The notes: generated by a model not told the origin, from the sequence alone. DNA of 64,000 bases from Prorocentrum cordatum (GCA_963575745.1 CAUYUJ010006324.1:362501-426500), one strand, 5' to 3'; positions 10,503 through 22,454 are shown, numbered from the stretch's first letter. A program made the numbers and translations.

Positions 10503-11435
10503 GCGACCCTGTCGGCGTGTGTGAGGGGCTTGTTCGTTCGAATCGTCGCCTTGTTAGTCGTCGTCTTTGTCGCCCCCTTTCCCTGCGCCCTCCTTTCCCA
10601 AGGCCCGTCGCCGCTCCCGCTCCGTTTCCCTAGCCCGTCGATCCCTCCCAAGCCCGGGGGGGGGTCCCGTGATACGACTCCCTCTGGGGGGTTCGGGGCT
10701 CTAAAAAAACCCAAGACGGGCCAAAAGTGCCCCAAGAGGCACCCAAAACGGTCCAAGAGGGCCCCGAATCGTCGAACGGTCTGTCCCATACGGCTTGGCT
10801 TGACGGCCTCCAGACGGCCCAAAGCCGTGCAAGAAGCTCCAAGAGGCCTCCAAGAACACTCCCAAGAGGGCCCCAGGAGGAACCATCACTGTGTTCCCAT
10901 TGGTTTTTGAAACATTTCGGCGTTCTCGCCTCTTCCGCTTCCCGACGCTCCAAGACGGCCCAACAGGCCCCCCAAATCTCCCCAAGCCGGCCCAAGATGG
11001 CTTCAAGAGGGACCCAAAACGGCCCAAGAGGGCCCCTAAACGGCCCAAGACGCCTCCAAGACTGCCCAAGAGGCCCCCAAGAAGGCTCTAAGAGGGTGCC
11101 CAGACGAAGGTCCAGAACGGACATGTCGAGCCCTCGGCCCCGAGAGGCCTCCAGGAGGAACCAAGGTCCCCAAGAGGCCCCCAAGAGGCCCCAAGAGGCC
11201 CCCGAGAGGCCCCCTGGAAGCCCCGAGAGGCCCCCAAGAGGCTCCCAAGAGGCCCCCTAGAGGCTACCGACAGCCCCCTAAACTTTCTCCCAGAGGCCAC
11301 CGAGAGCGCTTCGAAGAGACCCAAAGACGCATCCATGAGGACTTTGACCAACATCAGCGTCGTCGTCGTCGCCGCCGTTGTCGTCGTTCCCCTTCAGGGT
11401 CGACGGCATCGGCCATAAGGCCTTCGCAATAGCCT
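10503..11435 (+). repeat. composite CCAAGAGGCC 12-mer element, copy 1
   Basis: It starts with the GTCGGCGTGTGTGAGGGG module. Degenerate CCAAGAGGCCCC/CCAAGATGGC units follow from about 10700 to 11340, interrupted near 10890-10950 by a TTTTTGAAAC..GTTCTCGCCTCTT module. It ends in a short GTC microsatellite (11370-11390) and a CAGGGTCGACGGC module that also occurs at 4019. Open frames rich in PKRP/QEAP come from the 12-mer. Confidence 0.75.
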
Positions 11436-11439
11436 GAGA

Positions 11440-12130
11440 CGGTTTCCAGCATGACTCAAGACAGCCGAAGATGGCTCAAGACGACCTCCGACATGCCTCC
11501 AAGAGGTCCCACGGCCGTCCCACTACGGCCCCAAGAGCGCCCCAAGAAGAGTTGTTGTCGGCCTCTGACGGGGGTCTCTACTTATGACCCCCCTTTTGAC
11601 CCTCGAAGATGGCCTCAATAGAGCCCCCAAGGCCCCGCGCGCAGATGGAAACAGCAACAAGGAGCCTGAGTCTTAGCTGCTGCGGGCCCAAAGGCCCCTA
11701 AGAAACATCAATCGTCGCGTGGGCCGGGCAGCTGGTGCAGCCGGCCGAGGACCTCCACGCATACAAGACCCAGAGGTGAAGGCAGCACAACGCACCCCCA
11801 CCACCAGCCAGGAACCCACTCCAGACCCCATACTCCCACACTCCGCAGGGTTCTGGCCGGGGGTTGGGGTGGCTCTGGGTGCTCCTGGGGCCGAACAGTC
11901 AGCCCGACCCCCAGCCAGGACCCCCTGGATCACGCGGTCGGGAGTGGAGGTCCTGGCTGGGGGTGGGAGGGGGGGCTGTGCGGCCCTCCAGAGGGGAAGC
12001 GCGCGATCGAGGTGGAGGCCGCCCGCTGCCGCGCCTCCGGGACTGCGTCAGTGAGCGGCGGCCCGAGCGCCTGCAGCAGGCCCCCGTGGCCAGGGCCCCC
12101 AAGGCCCCCCAGCAAGCTTCAAAAAGGCCC
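11440..12130. other. no gene recognised
   Basis: Sparse CCAAGA 12-mer relics, then a stretch with two partly similar segments carrying CCAGCCAGGA (near 11805 and 11910). Open frames give Pro/Ala/Arg-rich peptides without motifs. Confidence 0.5.
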
Positions 12131-12149
12131 CAAGACGATGGCCCGATGA

Positions 12150-12155
12150 CTCCTG

Positions 12156-12197
<42 letters not shown>

Positions 12198-12262
12198 GCG
12201 TCGTCGTCGTCGTTGCTGGAGATCGTTCATAGATGGGCTGGTGGAGATGCGCGGTGCGTCAA
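12150..12262 (+). repeat. GTC microsatellite with GGGCTGGTGGAGATGCGCG tail
   Basis: GTC/CGT repeats at 12157-12212 follow CCAAGACGATGGC relics. The tail module at 12234-12262 recurs after the 12-mer block at about 28955-28985, so this is another fragment of the same composite element. Confidence 0.7.
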
Positions 12263-12484
12263 TAACTTGTTTGCCTCGAACGGTCCCGACAGATAATATT
12301 CTGCACGCGTCCCACATAATACTCACAATTACTGCCTTGGTGCCGACAGGAGCCAGCACAGGAGGGAATGGGAAAAACAAGCTGAGGATGGACAATGTGG
12401 ACGGATGCGTAATCGTTGCCTCATTGCTTCCCTCCTCATCCTTGCCTCCACCCTCCCGCATCCTGCATCACTTCTCGTTCCTCT

Positions 12485-12900
12485 TTTTTTCTCATACTCT
12501 TCCTCGTCCTCCTCTGCCTCCTCCTCCTCCTCCTCCTCCTCCTCCTCCTCCTCCTCATCCCCCTCCTCCTCCTCCTGCTCCCCCTCCTCCTCCTCCTCCT
12601 CCCCGCCTCCTGCTCCTCCTCCTCCTCCTCCTCATCCTCTACCTCCTCCACCTTCTCCTCCTCCACCTCCTATTCCTCTTTCGTTTCTCTCCTTCTCCTT
12701 CTTGCCTCCTTATCATCACCACTGTGCCTATCTCCCTCCCTCCTTCGTCCTTCGTCCGCCTCCACCCTCCTCGTTCCCCTCCAACCTCCATGTGTCCTCC
12801 CGAACCTGTTCCTCACCTCCTCCCCTTCGCCTCTCCCCTTCTCCTCACACCCTCTTTACCCTGCCCCTCCTTCCACCTCTGCATCCCTCTGCCTCCTTCC
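12485..12900. repeat. CTC/CCT low-complexity tract
   Basis: The densest CTC repeat is at 12500-12665, grading into general pyrimidine-rich sequence. No gene is visible. Confidence 0.85.
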
Positions 12901-12949
12901 TCGTTTCTTGCTGCTCTACTTCCCCATCGGCCGGTCCGCCAAAATGCGT

Positions 12950-13785
12950 CTGACGCTTGACTTCCCCAACAGGCCGGGCGGGGGAAAAAGAGGACCCCCC
13001 TTCCCCTGCAAAATCAGCTGCCACCCTCGTTTGGTCATTGCCCTGGCGCGACCTGTCGCCCGTCACTGCCCAGCCACAGAGTGTCGTTGTCGTTCTGTGC
13101 TCGTTTTTCCTCTGCCCCTGACGCGCCATGTCGCGGCGTATATGGGGCGGAACTCCCGGGGACCCTCGAAGACTCTGGGGGCATGGCCGCCGGGGCGTGT
13201 GCGGCGCGAGCGGGCGGGCGAGGACGGACCGGCGCGTATTGGTCTTACATCATCAGGTCCCGACCTGTCGTGCATGGTACAACTTTTCAGGTTAGATTGG
13301 AGCTGCGCGTGCCTCAAGGCCAGTTGCGCACGACGCGTGCAAGCCACAGTTGTTGCCCAAGGTCCGAGCTTGGACAACGGTGGGCTCTCCTGATAATTTC
13401 AAGGGTGACCCCCAGAATTGGCAACGAAATTATGGATTCAGCCGTCCCCCTAATTCCGCGACAAGTGCATTGTTTTCACTCTGCCGCGGGTTCCTGCCAG
13501 GCGCGTGAGGAGGGGCTCGTGCACTTCGTACCATAACATTGCGACGTGCTCATGCGGACGACCAAGGCTGATGAGAAAACAACGGGCGGACTGTAATGGG
13601 AACGTGCGATGCCCGCTGTTTTCTTTCTTTTTCAACGCCGAATCGGGGTCACGAGCAGTCGACACAAGGCATGTTGCCCATGACTGAGAATTGACAATTC
13701 GAAAGCACGGGCCTCAAGTGACCCGCGCCATTAGCACACGCACAATCCATCAACGCGCAGCGAGCAGTACTGATGAATAAGAGGG
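12950..13785. other. no gene recognised
   Basis: Mixed-composition sequence with several 60-200 codon open frames in different registers, none with a signal peptide, domain or convincing splice signals. Confidence 0.5.
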
Positions 13786-13787
13786 GA

Positions 13788-13955
13788 CGGTGATGGTGAC
13801 GATGGCAATCGTCATGATCATGATGACGTTGGTGATGATGGTTATGAATATGATGCGGGTGACGATGATGCTGATGATGCTGCTGCCGTTGCTGACGGTG
13901 ATGATGATGATGAGGATGATGCTGATGATGCTGATGATGCTGAAGCTGATGATCA
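13788..13955. repeat. GAT microsatellite, imperfect
   Basis: GATGATGAT and GCTGATGAT units with interruptions. Long Met/Ile or Asp open frames are compositional. Confidence 0.9.
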
Positions 13956-13959
13956 CATC

Positions 13960-15190
13960 AAGACCCATCGCGGGCCAGCTGAATTCCCCATCCAGCCAGT
14001 CCCCCAGGATCGGGCTACATCCGAACGTCAATTTGCCATGTGTGGCCAAGCACCGTCGCGACTCACGACATACCCTAGCCTCGTCGCTGTCGCGGTGCAA
14101 CCGAAAGACGCAGAACGGCACCTTTGTCGGCACCACTCCACAGTCGTGCAGAAAACCCCTAAAATCCACCCTCCACCTGCCCACGGCCTCTCCTGACCAC
14201 TACTGGCATAGCGGGCCCCGCGGGACCGTGAAACGACTTGGTTCCCGCCGAACCTGCAAAAATCTTCGCGCGCTTGTGGTCCGCGTTGCCAGGACTAGTC
14301 GCGCGGGGGACGCGGGGCGCTCCACCTTCCACCTGGTTCCTCGACTGATCCGGATTACTCAGCTCTGGTTGCCTCCGAGAGGAGATGAGGTGACGAGAGG
14401 CCCGAAGCGAGGGGAAAGAGGAAAGGGTGAGGTGGGACGGCGCGTCGCCCCCAAGCCAGCAGCTCCTGCTCACAGCTGGGCCAGCGCTCGCGTTTCCACG
14501 GGCTCTCGACAAGAGAAGGGGGAATTCGGGGGAAGGAGGATCGGCATGTCAGCTGCTCGTCGGCGACCCCTGCGGTTCGCGGGGCCCGTTCCCTCGTTAT
14601 CTGGAACTCGGGGCAACCCTCCACCACGTGGCCCTCCAGTCGAACCGGCTCTTGTCCTCTAGAAGAGGGGGCGGTGAGTGGCCCCTTCGCCTGGCTGCTG
14701 GCCAGCGCTCGACCTGTGCGACTCGGCTGTGCGGACTCGCGCACTGGTGCGGGCCTTCGCCTTCACCGCCGCATGCCCGACGGCATCAGGAAGGTCTTCA
14801 AATCGATTGGCTCCATGTGCTTCTGTCAGGGCTACGTTGGGAATGAGATGCATCATGAGCGGGATGTATTTCTGCACGGACTAGGCCTCCATCAGATCGC
14901 CGTCGACCTCGGTCCTGTCCACTATCGTGGGGTCAGTTTGTCCTGTCAGTCTTTTGACTGACTGCCCGATGAAGCTGCTCCTCGTTTGGCGCCCCGCGCG
15001 CCCTTCTTGCGTGATGGCTCGCCGTGTGCCTGCACCATCGCTGGGGGCACCTGCAGCCGCGACATGCGGCCAACGAAACAACAGATGGGACTCTGCAGTG
15101 TGCTGCCGCAATGAGAAGGTCAACGAATTCCTCTTCGCAGTCTGTCTCTCGGCAAACAAACTGCTGCGGATGTACCGCAAGAAAGGTGAG
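13960..15190. other. no gene recognised
   Basis: GC-rich complex sequence. Open frames of up to 290 codons exist on both strands, but none shows a family motif. A minus-strand segment at 14659-14877 (containing YIPLMMHLIPNVAL) is protein-like in composition but has no supporting context. Confidence 0.4.
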
Positions 15191-15204
15191 CGTGGATTTG
15201 TGTG

Positions 15205-15362
15205 ACACACACACACACTCCAGAAACTGTATATATACATACACACATACAGGCAGACATGCAAACATACCGACACACATACATACGTATATACATACAT
15301 ACATACACACATACATACACACATACATACATACATACATACATACATACATACATGCATGC
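15205..15362. repeat. TACA/CA microsatellite
   Basis: ACACAC, then irregular ATACACAC, then a pure CATA run to about 15358. Confidence 0.95.
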
Positions 15363-15867
15363 CGCGGTGGCGCGGTGGCGCGGTTGTGAGCTGCACGGCG
15401 ACATGCAAACGTGGATACGCACGACAAGCATTGATTCGTCACCGTTAACTTGGTAAACGTGTTACATGTTCCGTGTTCCCTCTTCCACTGTGCCTGATGT
15501 CGCGCAGTGCGTGTACCGTGCGCACTGCCACACTCAAGACCCTCGCCGTTTAGTAACATGTACAGATTCCCACCGGAGCGCCCCCCAAGCTTACCCAACT
15601 GGAGCAAATCACACTTGAACAGCAGGGCCCACGGGTGGGTGCGATCTCCTGGCGTGGCTTCAGAGGGGCACGTTGGGAACCCAAACAACTGTTGTGGCGC
15701 CGCATTCTCAAACGTAGCCTTTCAAAAAAACAGCCGCGATCTCCTGGGCGCGATGATGGAGGCGGCGGGCGAGATCTTGGTAACCTTGTAGGCATCGCGC
15801 GACGAGTTCGACACTCGGAGGGCCGACGTGCACTTTATTGCGTACCGTTTCCGCATGGTCGTGACTG

Positions 15868-16074
15868 GTATGTTGGTGATGATGACACGGAAGATAACGA
15901 TGATAATGTTTATGGTGGCCATGATGGTGATGATGCTGATGATCACGATGATGCTGGTGGTAGCGACGATGCTGATGATGAGGGAAATGACTGTGTTGCT
16001 GATGCTGCTGCTGATGATGACGATGATGATGGTGATTATGATGTTGGCGATGATGATATTGATGCTGATCAGCG
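15868..16074. repeat. GAT microsatellite, imperfect
   Basis: GATGATGCTGATGAT units, strongly interrupted. Same class as the tracts near 13.8, 18.3 and 32.9 kb. Confidence 0.9.
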
Positions 16075-16399
16075 CGGCTGAAAGGGACAGGAACTCCGTG
16101 CTCGTAGTGCCCCTCGGCCCGAAGGGTGTCCATTTGGCCCTTCGGCGGCAACGCTCGGGCACGCGCGCCTCGGCGCACGAGCGCAGACACTCTCGAGCGC
16201 CCTGGGTTGGCAACCGCCTGGGCCGAAGCAGACGATCGACTGATCCCGGCGGTCAGAAACTCAGCCCGCCACGAAAGACGGACTGGCACGCAGCATACTG
16301 CAGCGCAAAGATGCACAACGAACCCGAAAGGGGCGGGAGAAAGAACCCTGGCGCGCGCCGGGCCCCGCGGGGTATAGCCTGAGCCACGCCCCCCCCCCC

Positions 16400-16740
16400 C
16401 CTCCCCACCTTCCGCGGCCCAGACACTCGTCGCAAGCATTCGTGATCCTCGGACACGCCTGGCGCTACGGGCAGAATATCACTGCGTGCACTGCAAAGGC
16501 AAACGGGCGGTGCTAGGCCGCGAGCCCAAGCGGGGCTCGCACGCTCGTCGCAGGCATCGTCGATCCTCGGACCCGCCTGGCGCCGCGAGCGCAAGGCGCC
16601 ACGCTCGACAGACCTAGGGCCCCGAGCCCCAAGGTGCCACAACTTCATTAAGACAGAGCGCCGCGCCGAGCCCAAGAGAGGGCCAGCACGCTCGCCGCAA
16701 GCATTCTTGATCCTCGGGCCGGCCTGGAGAACAGAACGGC
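16400..16740 (-). repeat. three tandem ~115-150 bp repeats
   Basis: Each copy contains CTCG.CGCA.GCAT, then GATCCTCGG and GCCTGGCGC (near 16425, 16540 and 16687). The block ends about 30 bases downstream of the stop of the minus-strand gene at 16767. Confidence 0.7.
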
Positions 16741-16766
16741 CCCGCCCCGCCCCGCCGAGCGCCAAA

Positions 16767-18090
16767 TTATGAAAGGGCACTGCCAGCATTTGGAGAGCAA
16801 AGAGCCTCGTCTGCATCCTGGGCGTCGGAGGCCAGGGGGGCCTCGAGCGGGACCTCGAGTAAGCTGACCGAGACGAGGGCCATCTGCGAGGCGGCCGCCG
16901 CAACCAAGAGCTCGCCCGCAGTCAAGAAGCCTCGACCGCTGCTCTCGCCGCACTCGCCCGTGATGGCGCCCGTGTGCGCTGCTCCATCGCCAGCTCCGTT
17001 GGGCCGCGCGGCGCCGCTGGGCTGGCCGCGCTCGGCTCCAAGCAAGGGCCGATCTCCACGCGCCCTCTCGCGACGAAGTCCATCCCCGCCAGCAGCACCT
17101 CGTCTTCGAACTCGTCGTGGCCGACGGCTGTGATCCGAGCTCGTCGCCGCGCAAACGGCGCCGGCGACCTTCCAAAGGCCGCCCGCGCCTTGCACGTGTC
17201 CCTGAAGGCGTCCATGGGGAAGCTGATCAACGTCCTGTGTGCCACCAAATCCTCGAGATCCTCCGCCCACGTGCCCACGGCCTCGTGCGTCACGGGCTCC
17301 GTCGCGGCCTCGGCGAACGGGGGGACGTCGTCGGGGCTGGCGGCTGCTGGCAGGGGCCCGCCTGCCCGCTCTGGGCCCGTGCGGGCGCGCGCGTCGCCGC
17401 CAGGGAACGCGACGTACAGCGCATGCCCCCGGACCCGAACTCCTCGTCCACAGCCTCACCGACATCCCCGCTGATGACCTCCAACGTGGGGGCGAAGGGT
17501 GGTGGACAGGCGGCGCGCCGACGCGGGCGCGACTGCTCGCGCAGGGCCTGCAGCTGCGCGACGAGCCCCGCCGCCAAGCGAGCCGCGCGCGAAACGGCAA
17601 TCCCCACCTGGAGGGGGTCGGCCGGCTCTTCATCGCCGACGTGCTCCTCAACGATCCCGTCCTTCGCGTAGCGAGGCGCCTCGTCGAACACCACTGGGGT
17701 CGCGGGCTGCCGTCCCAGGCGGGGGCCTGCCGCGGCCCGCGAGATGCCGTCTCCAGACGCGCGCGCGAATCCGCCCGCAGTGGCCAGCAACGCGTGCCAC
17801 GCGGCGTTCCGCCGCCGCCGCGTCGCGCCTGAGACACTGCATCCCGAGGCGGCCAAGCGCAAGGCAGGGCGCGCAGCAAACCCGCGGTCCTGTCAGGAAC
17901 CTGGGCTGCCGCTTGCCGCCTTACCAGCCGCCGCCACGGCAGCAAGGAGGCGCCGTGCCCGCGCCCGTCGGCGGGCCGCCGAAGCGCCAACCTCGTCCTC
18001 CTCCTTCCTGCGCGGCGCAATGCCGCGCCTGACGGGCCGCCCCACCCTCGCGCCAGCGGGCAGCCCCCCGTCGCCATTGCAATTGCTCAT
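16767..18090 (-). CDS. hypothetical spliced protein, about four exons
   Basis: No family recognised. Coding-like peptides in successive frames can be joined through short GT-AG introns. Proposed exon 1 starts at the ATG at 18088-18090 (MSNCNGDGG) and ends at 17925. A 96-bp intron (17829-17924) begins GTAAGG and ends TCTCAG. Exon 2 (17828-17460) contains VVFDEAPRYAKDGIVEEH. A proposed 116-bp intron (17344-17459) begins GTGAGG and ends CAG. Exon 3 starts at 17343 and contains HEAVGTWAEDLEDLV and VGHDEFEDEVLLAGMDF. The last exon, containing GELLVAAAASQMALVSVSLL, is in another frame and ends with TAA at 16767; its junction with exon 3 is not resolved. The protein is Ala/Arg-rich, with an acidic central part. 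The first intron is well supported, the second moderately, the third only by frame change. Confidence 0.45.
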
Positions 18091-18169
18091 CTCCCAATCG
18101 CGCGCCACTGACCGCTGCGAGTGGGCGCCTGTGAGAGATACGGAGAAACAGCTTGAGCCGAAGGGGCTA

Positions 18170-18223
18170 CGGATGATGATGATGATGAGGATGATGATGA
18201 TGCTGATGATGATGATGGTGATA

Positions 18224-18296
<73 letters not shown>

Positions 18297-18322
18297 CGAT
18301 GACGATGATGATGATGATGATT

Positions 18323-18376
<54 letters not shown>

Positions 18377-18500
18377 CTGGTAGTGGTTATGATGCTGACG
18401 ACGACGATGAGATGAAGATAGGGATGATGATGACGATGATGATGATGATGTTGATGGTGATGATGATGCTGATGATGATGTTGATGATGATGACGACAAC
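18170..18500. repeat. GAT microsatellite, long
   Basis: Nearly pure GATGATGAT from 18172 to 18378, then interrupted repeats. It lies just upstream of the hypothetical minus-strand gene's start. Confidence 0.95.
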
Positions 18501-19040
18501 GGGGTCGTTGATGTCGCGAGAGCTGTCGTAGACTCTTAGAGCATGGCTGTCGCCAACGTCGGCTTGCGCAAGCCCCAGGCGAGTCGATGAACGGCTCGGC
18601 CGTGAAGAGGGCAGCAGAGGCAGCGCGCACGGCGCGGGACCGAGAGAGTGCTGAAAATCAGGAGGTTCAGCAGGGGGGGACGACGGGGGGTAACAGGGAG
18701 GACGGAGGAGAGGACGGACGAGGGCGGAGGGAGCATATACTTCCACGCGCGCGCGGTGCCCCGCGGACAGTGCCCCGCCGCGTGCTGCAAAGAGGGCGCT
18801 GCATGCGCAGCGCGCGACGCGCCGCACCGCGCGCGCGCGAGTGCTCGGGTCGGAGGAGTCCCCGCGCATCGCATGCCAGAGCTCGCCAGGCTCCCTGCAT
18901 TTGGCAGACGCAAGACGGTGTAACATAATTTGTTCCACCGTGGGGTGGCGCCTGTCCCAGGGCGGCCAGAATCTCGTATCCCCGTGGCGACACATGGGCG
19001 CATGAGCGTGGTGGGGCTTGAGAGGCCTCCCAGATGTGGT
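18500..19040. other. no gene recognised
   Basis: GC-rich sequence with short CGCG-rich patches. Open frames on both strands are Arg/Ala-rich without motifs. Confidence 0.5.
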
Positions 19041-19044
19041 CCGA

Positions 19045-19200
19045 GTAGACGGGGTCGAAGGATTGCGCCGCATCGCCAATGCATCGCCGATGTATCGGCA
19101 ATGCATCGGCGACGTCGGCAATGCCTCGGCGACGCTGGCGTGGGGAAACATGGGCTCCACATCGAGCCGCATCGTTGATGCATCGGCAATGCGGCGCGAT
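19045..19200. repeat. GCATCGGCAAT short repeats, palindromic
   Basis: Repeated CATCGCC/CATCGGC with AATGC spacers in both orientations (for example CGCCGATGTATCGGCAATGC at 19096-19115), giving local fold-back potential. Confidence 0.65.
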
Positions 19201-19899
19201 CCTCCGACCCCATGTGCACTGACCCCATCTAGGAGGCCTAGAGGCTTTCCCCACGCCGGACAACATGGCGTTGTGCACTTCTGCCCTTCGTCCGATGACG
19301 CGAGTGTCCCTGTGGCCCGAGCCTTTGAAGGGGTGCAGCTTGAACGGTATCGGGGACACGTGCGGGAACTTGAGCGTGAGGTCGCATGCCTGCTGGGGCG
19401 TCCCTCCCTTCATCCGATCCTGCCTCCGTCTTTCTGTCGTTCAGCGTTGGCCAATGTCGACATGCGCACAGCCATGGCAAAGGGAAACAATGACCAGCCC
19501 ACTGCAACTGCTACTACTGCTCACTGATCCCCAACATCGTAGAAAACAATACCTCCAGTGCCCACTTCCAAACTCAGCACCTCCGCCAAGAATGAAGACT
19601 GCAATGCACTAAGAAACTTGCCACCCATACACAGCGTTTCTCTGCAAGCGACGGCCGAATGATATTGTAACTACTGCAACTGCCCCTGCCTCCGTCCCTT
19701 TGCGCATCCCTCTCTGCCACCCCCTCGTCCTCGTCGCCGCCCTCCCCCTCGATCCATCTTCCTTAGAAAAGCTCCTCCTAGTCGGTCCGCCAGACCTGTC
19801 GATGGGGTGGGCCACGTGTTCCGCTTCAGGCATCCTCGCTGGTTACCATCCCGAAACTTGCAATCCCCGGCAACGTCACGGATATAGGGCGGCCCGTTT

Positions 19900-20360
19900 G
19901 CAAAATGTGGTTCTCGCCTGAGCACCATGTTCATCCGTCCTATCAGTTCCCAGCAGTTACGCAAGTGGAGGGCCGCTCCTTCTCTAAATGTGGCTTGAGC
20001 GCTCTTAAACGATCCCAGCTCTCATACGCATGTAAGGCGGCTCAATTTCAAACTTGGACTCTCGCTGGGGGTGTTCTCAGAGTCGATGAAAACATATGCA
20101 CGCACGCGTGAGCAGTAGATAACTCGATTCCACATGGGACTTCCGCCCAACACATCACATCGCTTGATGGCAAGGAAATGACGTCTGTGCAACAATTAGA
20201 AGGAATAACTGTTGCTTTTCAACACGGGGCTCTCGCTGGATATATCCTTGAACTTCGTGCGCATTTCATCTGCCACCGCGCCGGCACCGGCTGATATGTG
20301 CCAGGACATGTTGTGTGTATGGTGCTACACATGTTGCAAGGTGTGGCTCTCGCGAAACAT
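19900..20360 (-). repeat. degenerate relatives of the 83-bp satellite
   Basis: Strings such as ATGTGGTTCTCGCCTGAGC (19905) and ATGTGGCTTGAGCGCTC (19989) lie 83-84 bases apart and match the reverse complement of the satellite around the copia insertion. Later CTCTCGCTGG strings (20057, 20229) and GTGGCTCTCGC (20341) look like further decayed units. Confidence 0.45.
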
Positions 20361-20419
20361 GATTCAGCCCCCCTTCTGGCACATCGGTCCTGACGTGCGC
20401 TAAGTTGCTTCACCGACTT

Positions 20420-20990
20420 CCCTTGCAATCGAGGCAACTTACGGTGCCAACAACATGGGCCTGGGCATCAAGACCCATGGCACCCCAGCGCCCCCCCGAC
20501 CTGGATAGTTTGAGAGATTGAGGGCGGGGGCGCTCCCCGTGGTGACAAGGAATGTTTGCAGGGACTCACGAGGCGTGGACTTAGGACTGGAGGGTGCATG
20601 GAAACATCGTTGATATATGCTGGGTTTACTCTGGTCCGCCGCCGTGCCCATCTCATCAATGACGTCCTGCTCTTCCTCCTCCTCTTTTTAATTGTTTGTT
20701 TGTGTGCTCTACTCCTACTCCTCCTTGTCTCTCTCTTCCCTTTGCCTTCGTCCGCCTATGTTTCCCTCACTACGCCTTCACTTCCTGCAACCTCCTCCTC
20801 GCTCCCACTCTTGCCATGTAGCCAAAAAAATGGACCAACGCCGACGCTCTGACAAGGAGCGCACATGGGACGAAGACCTACAAGCCTCTGAATATCCAGA
20901 GGTCTGTACGTGCGCGATCACCTCCCAAAACGCCAGGGCTTAGAGGAGATGTTTGTGGCCATCCCCGCGAAAATGCCCCTCATAGTCGAG
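20420..20990. other. no gene recognised
   Basis: A low-complexity CTCCTC patch at 20670-20700 within otherwise complex sequence. Short open frames lack motifs. Confidence 0.5.
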
Positions 20991-21029
20991 GCTGTCGACC
21001 TCCCCCTTCTGCTTCTCGACCTCTTCTCG

Positions 21030-21490
21030 ACACTCCTCCTCCTCCTCCTCCTCCTCCTCCTCCTCCTCCTCCTACCCCTCGAACTCTTTTCGATCCTCCA
21101 CCTCCTCCGCCAATCCCCTTCTTTCGTCCTCATGTTTTGCCTATTCCTCGTCGTCATTACCCCAAGACGAGGAGGGGAGGAGGAGGAGGAGGAGGAGGAG
21201 GAGGAGGAGGAGGAGGAGGGGGATGCCCCTCCCCACGCCATCTCGAGGAGTGGGGGCCAGGGAGGGTGGATCGACGTGGAGAGAAGACGATGAGTTCGAG
21301 AAGTCTCTCGCCGGCCTTGCTCTTGCCGCGCGTGGTGGAGAAGACCAGCACGTCCCCGTCGGCCAAAGCGAGTACGACTCGGGAGGACCTGCGGCAATCG
21401 GCTGGCGCTCCTCCCCCAGCTCCTCCTCCTCCTCCTCCAGTTTCCTCCTCCTCCTCCTCCTCCTCCTCCTCCTCCTCCCCCTCGCCATCC
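21030..21490. repeat. CTC, GGA and CTC microsatellites
   Basis: CTC at 21035-21075, GGA at 21172-21217 and CTC at 21418-21480. The first and second form a long inverted repeat of opposite purine/pyrimidine strands. Confidence 0.85.
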
Positions 21491-21669
21491 CCACCCCCTC
21501 CTTCCCTTCCCTCTCCTCGCCTCGCCCTCATCTTCGTCATGCTCCTTCAAAACCCCCTTCCCCCATCCCCCGTCCTCTGTCCCTGCTCCACCACCTCCCT
21601 CCTCTTCCTCCTTCCCTGCCTCCCTCCGTCCTTCCTTCCTTCCTTGCTTCCTGCCCCCTCCCTCCCCCC

Positions 21670-21855
21670 CAAACACACACACACACACACAAACGGAACA
21701 CACGACACACAACACACGACACACGACACACGACACACGACACACACAACACACACACCACACGCACACGACACGCGACACACGACACACGACACACGCG
21801 ACACACACCACACACCACACACCACACACCACACACCACACACACACACACACCA
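21670..21855. repeat. ACACGAC/ACCACAC minisatellite
   Basis: CA-rich array with CGACACA, CACACGA and CACCACA units. Open frames are Thr/His or Val/Cys-rich and compositional. Confidence 0.9.
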
Positions 21856-22194
21856 TGCGGTACCTCATCCTCCTGCTCCCTGTCCGCCGCGGGAGCTGCA
21901 GGAAGCAACGGAAAACTACCGATTATCCACCAACAAAAAGACAAGCGCACAACTCCGAACAGCCGCGTCCAATCGTTGCGACTCCTGGAGCGTGTTCTGA
22001 CGCGGACTGGTCGCGAGGTAGATTGAGCCTTGGCGACGAGGGCTCCCGGGTCCCCCTCCCTGGAAGCCCCCCAAAATGGCTACAACACATATCGAAATCA
22101 TTCCCGTATCCTTCCTCCCTCCTTACCCTACTCCGCTTCCGCCTCTGCCTCCACTCCCTCCTCCTCCTCCTCCTTCCCTCCCCCCTCCCCCCTC

Positions 22195-22285
22195 CCCCTC
22201 CTCCTCCTCCTCCTCCTCCTCCTCCTCCTCCTCCTCCTCCTCCTCCTCCTCCTCCTCCTCCTCCTCCTCCTCCTCCTCCTCTCTT
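22195..22285. repeat. CTC microsatellite
   Basis: Uninterrupted CTC for about 85 bases. It immediately precedes hairpin element copy 3. Confidence 0.95.
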
Positions 22286-22330
22286 CCTCCGCTTCCTCCT
22301 CCACCCTACTCCAAACATCCAACGTCGCAT

Positions 22331-22392
22331 GTTTTTCCCCAACCTTCCTGTACTGTTGGGTCCCCGTTTTGAATCAGCAGCGCCCCGCGTCT
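22331..22392 (+). repeat. CCCAAC...GTTGGG hairpin element, copy 3
   Basis: Contains CCCCAACCTTCCTG and then GTTGGGTCCCCGTTTTGAA, followed by CAGCGCCCCGCGTCT. The same order and sequence occur on the minus strand at 33018-32952. Confidence 0.75.
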
Positions 22393-22454
22393 TCACTCCT
22401 CCTTCCCCCCTCCTTCCCTCCTGCCTCTGCTCTCCGTATGTCAATGTCGACCCA

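Noticed and set aside
21141-21868. Cys/Val-rich peptide gene at 21.5-21.9 kb
   Set aside because: It is the reverse-strand translation of the CACACGA minisatellite.
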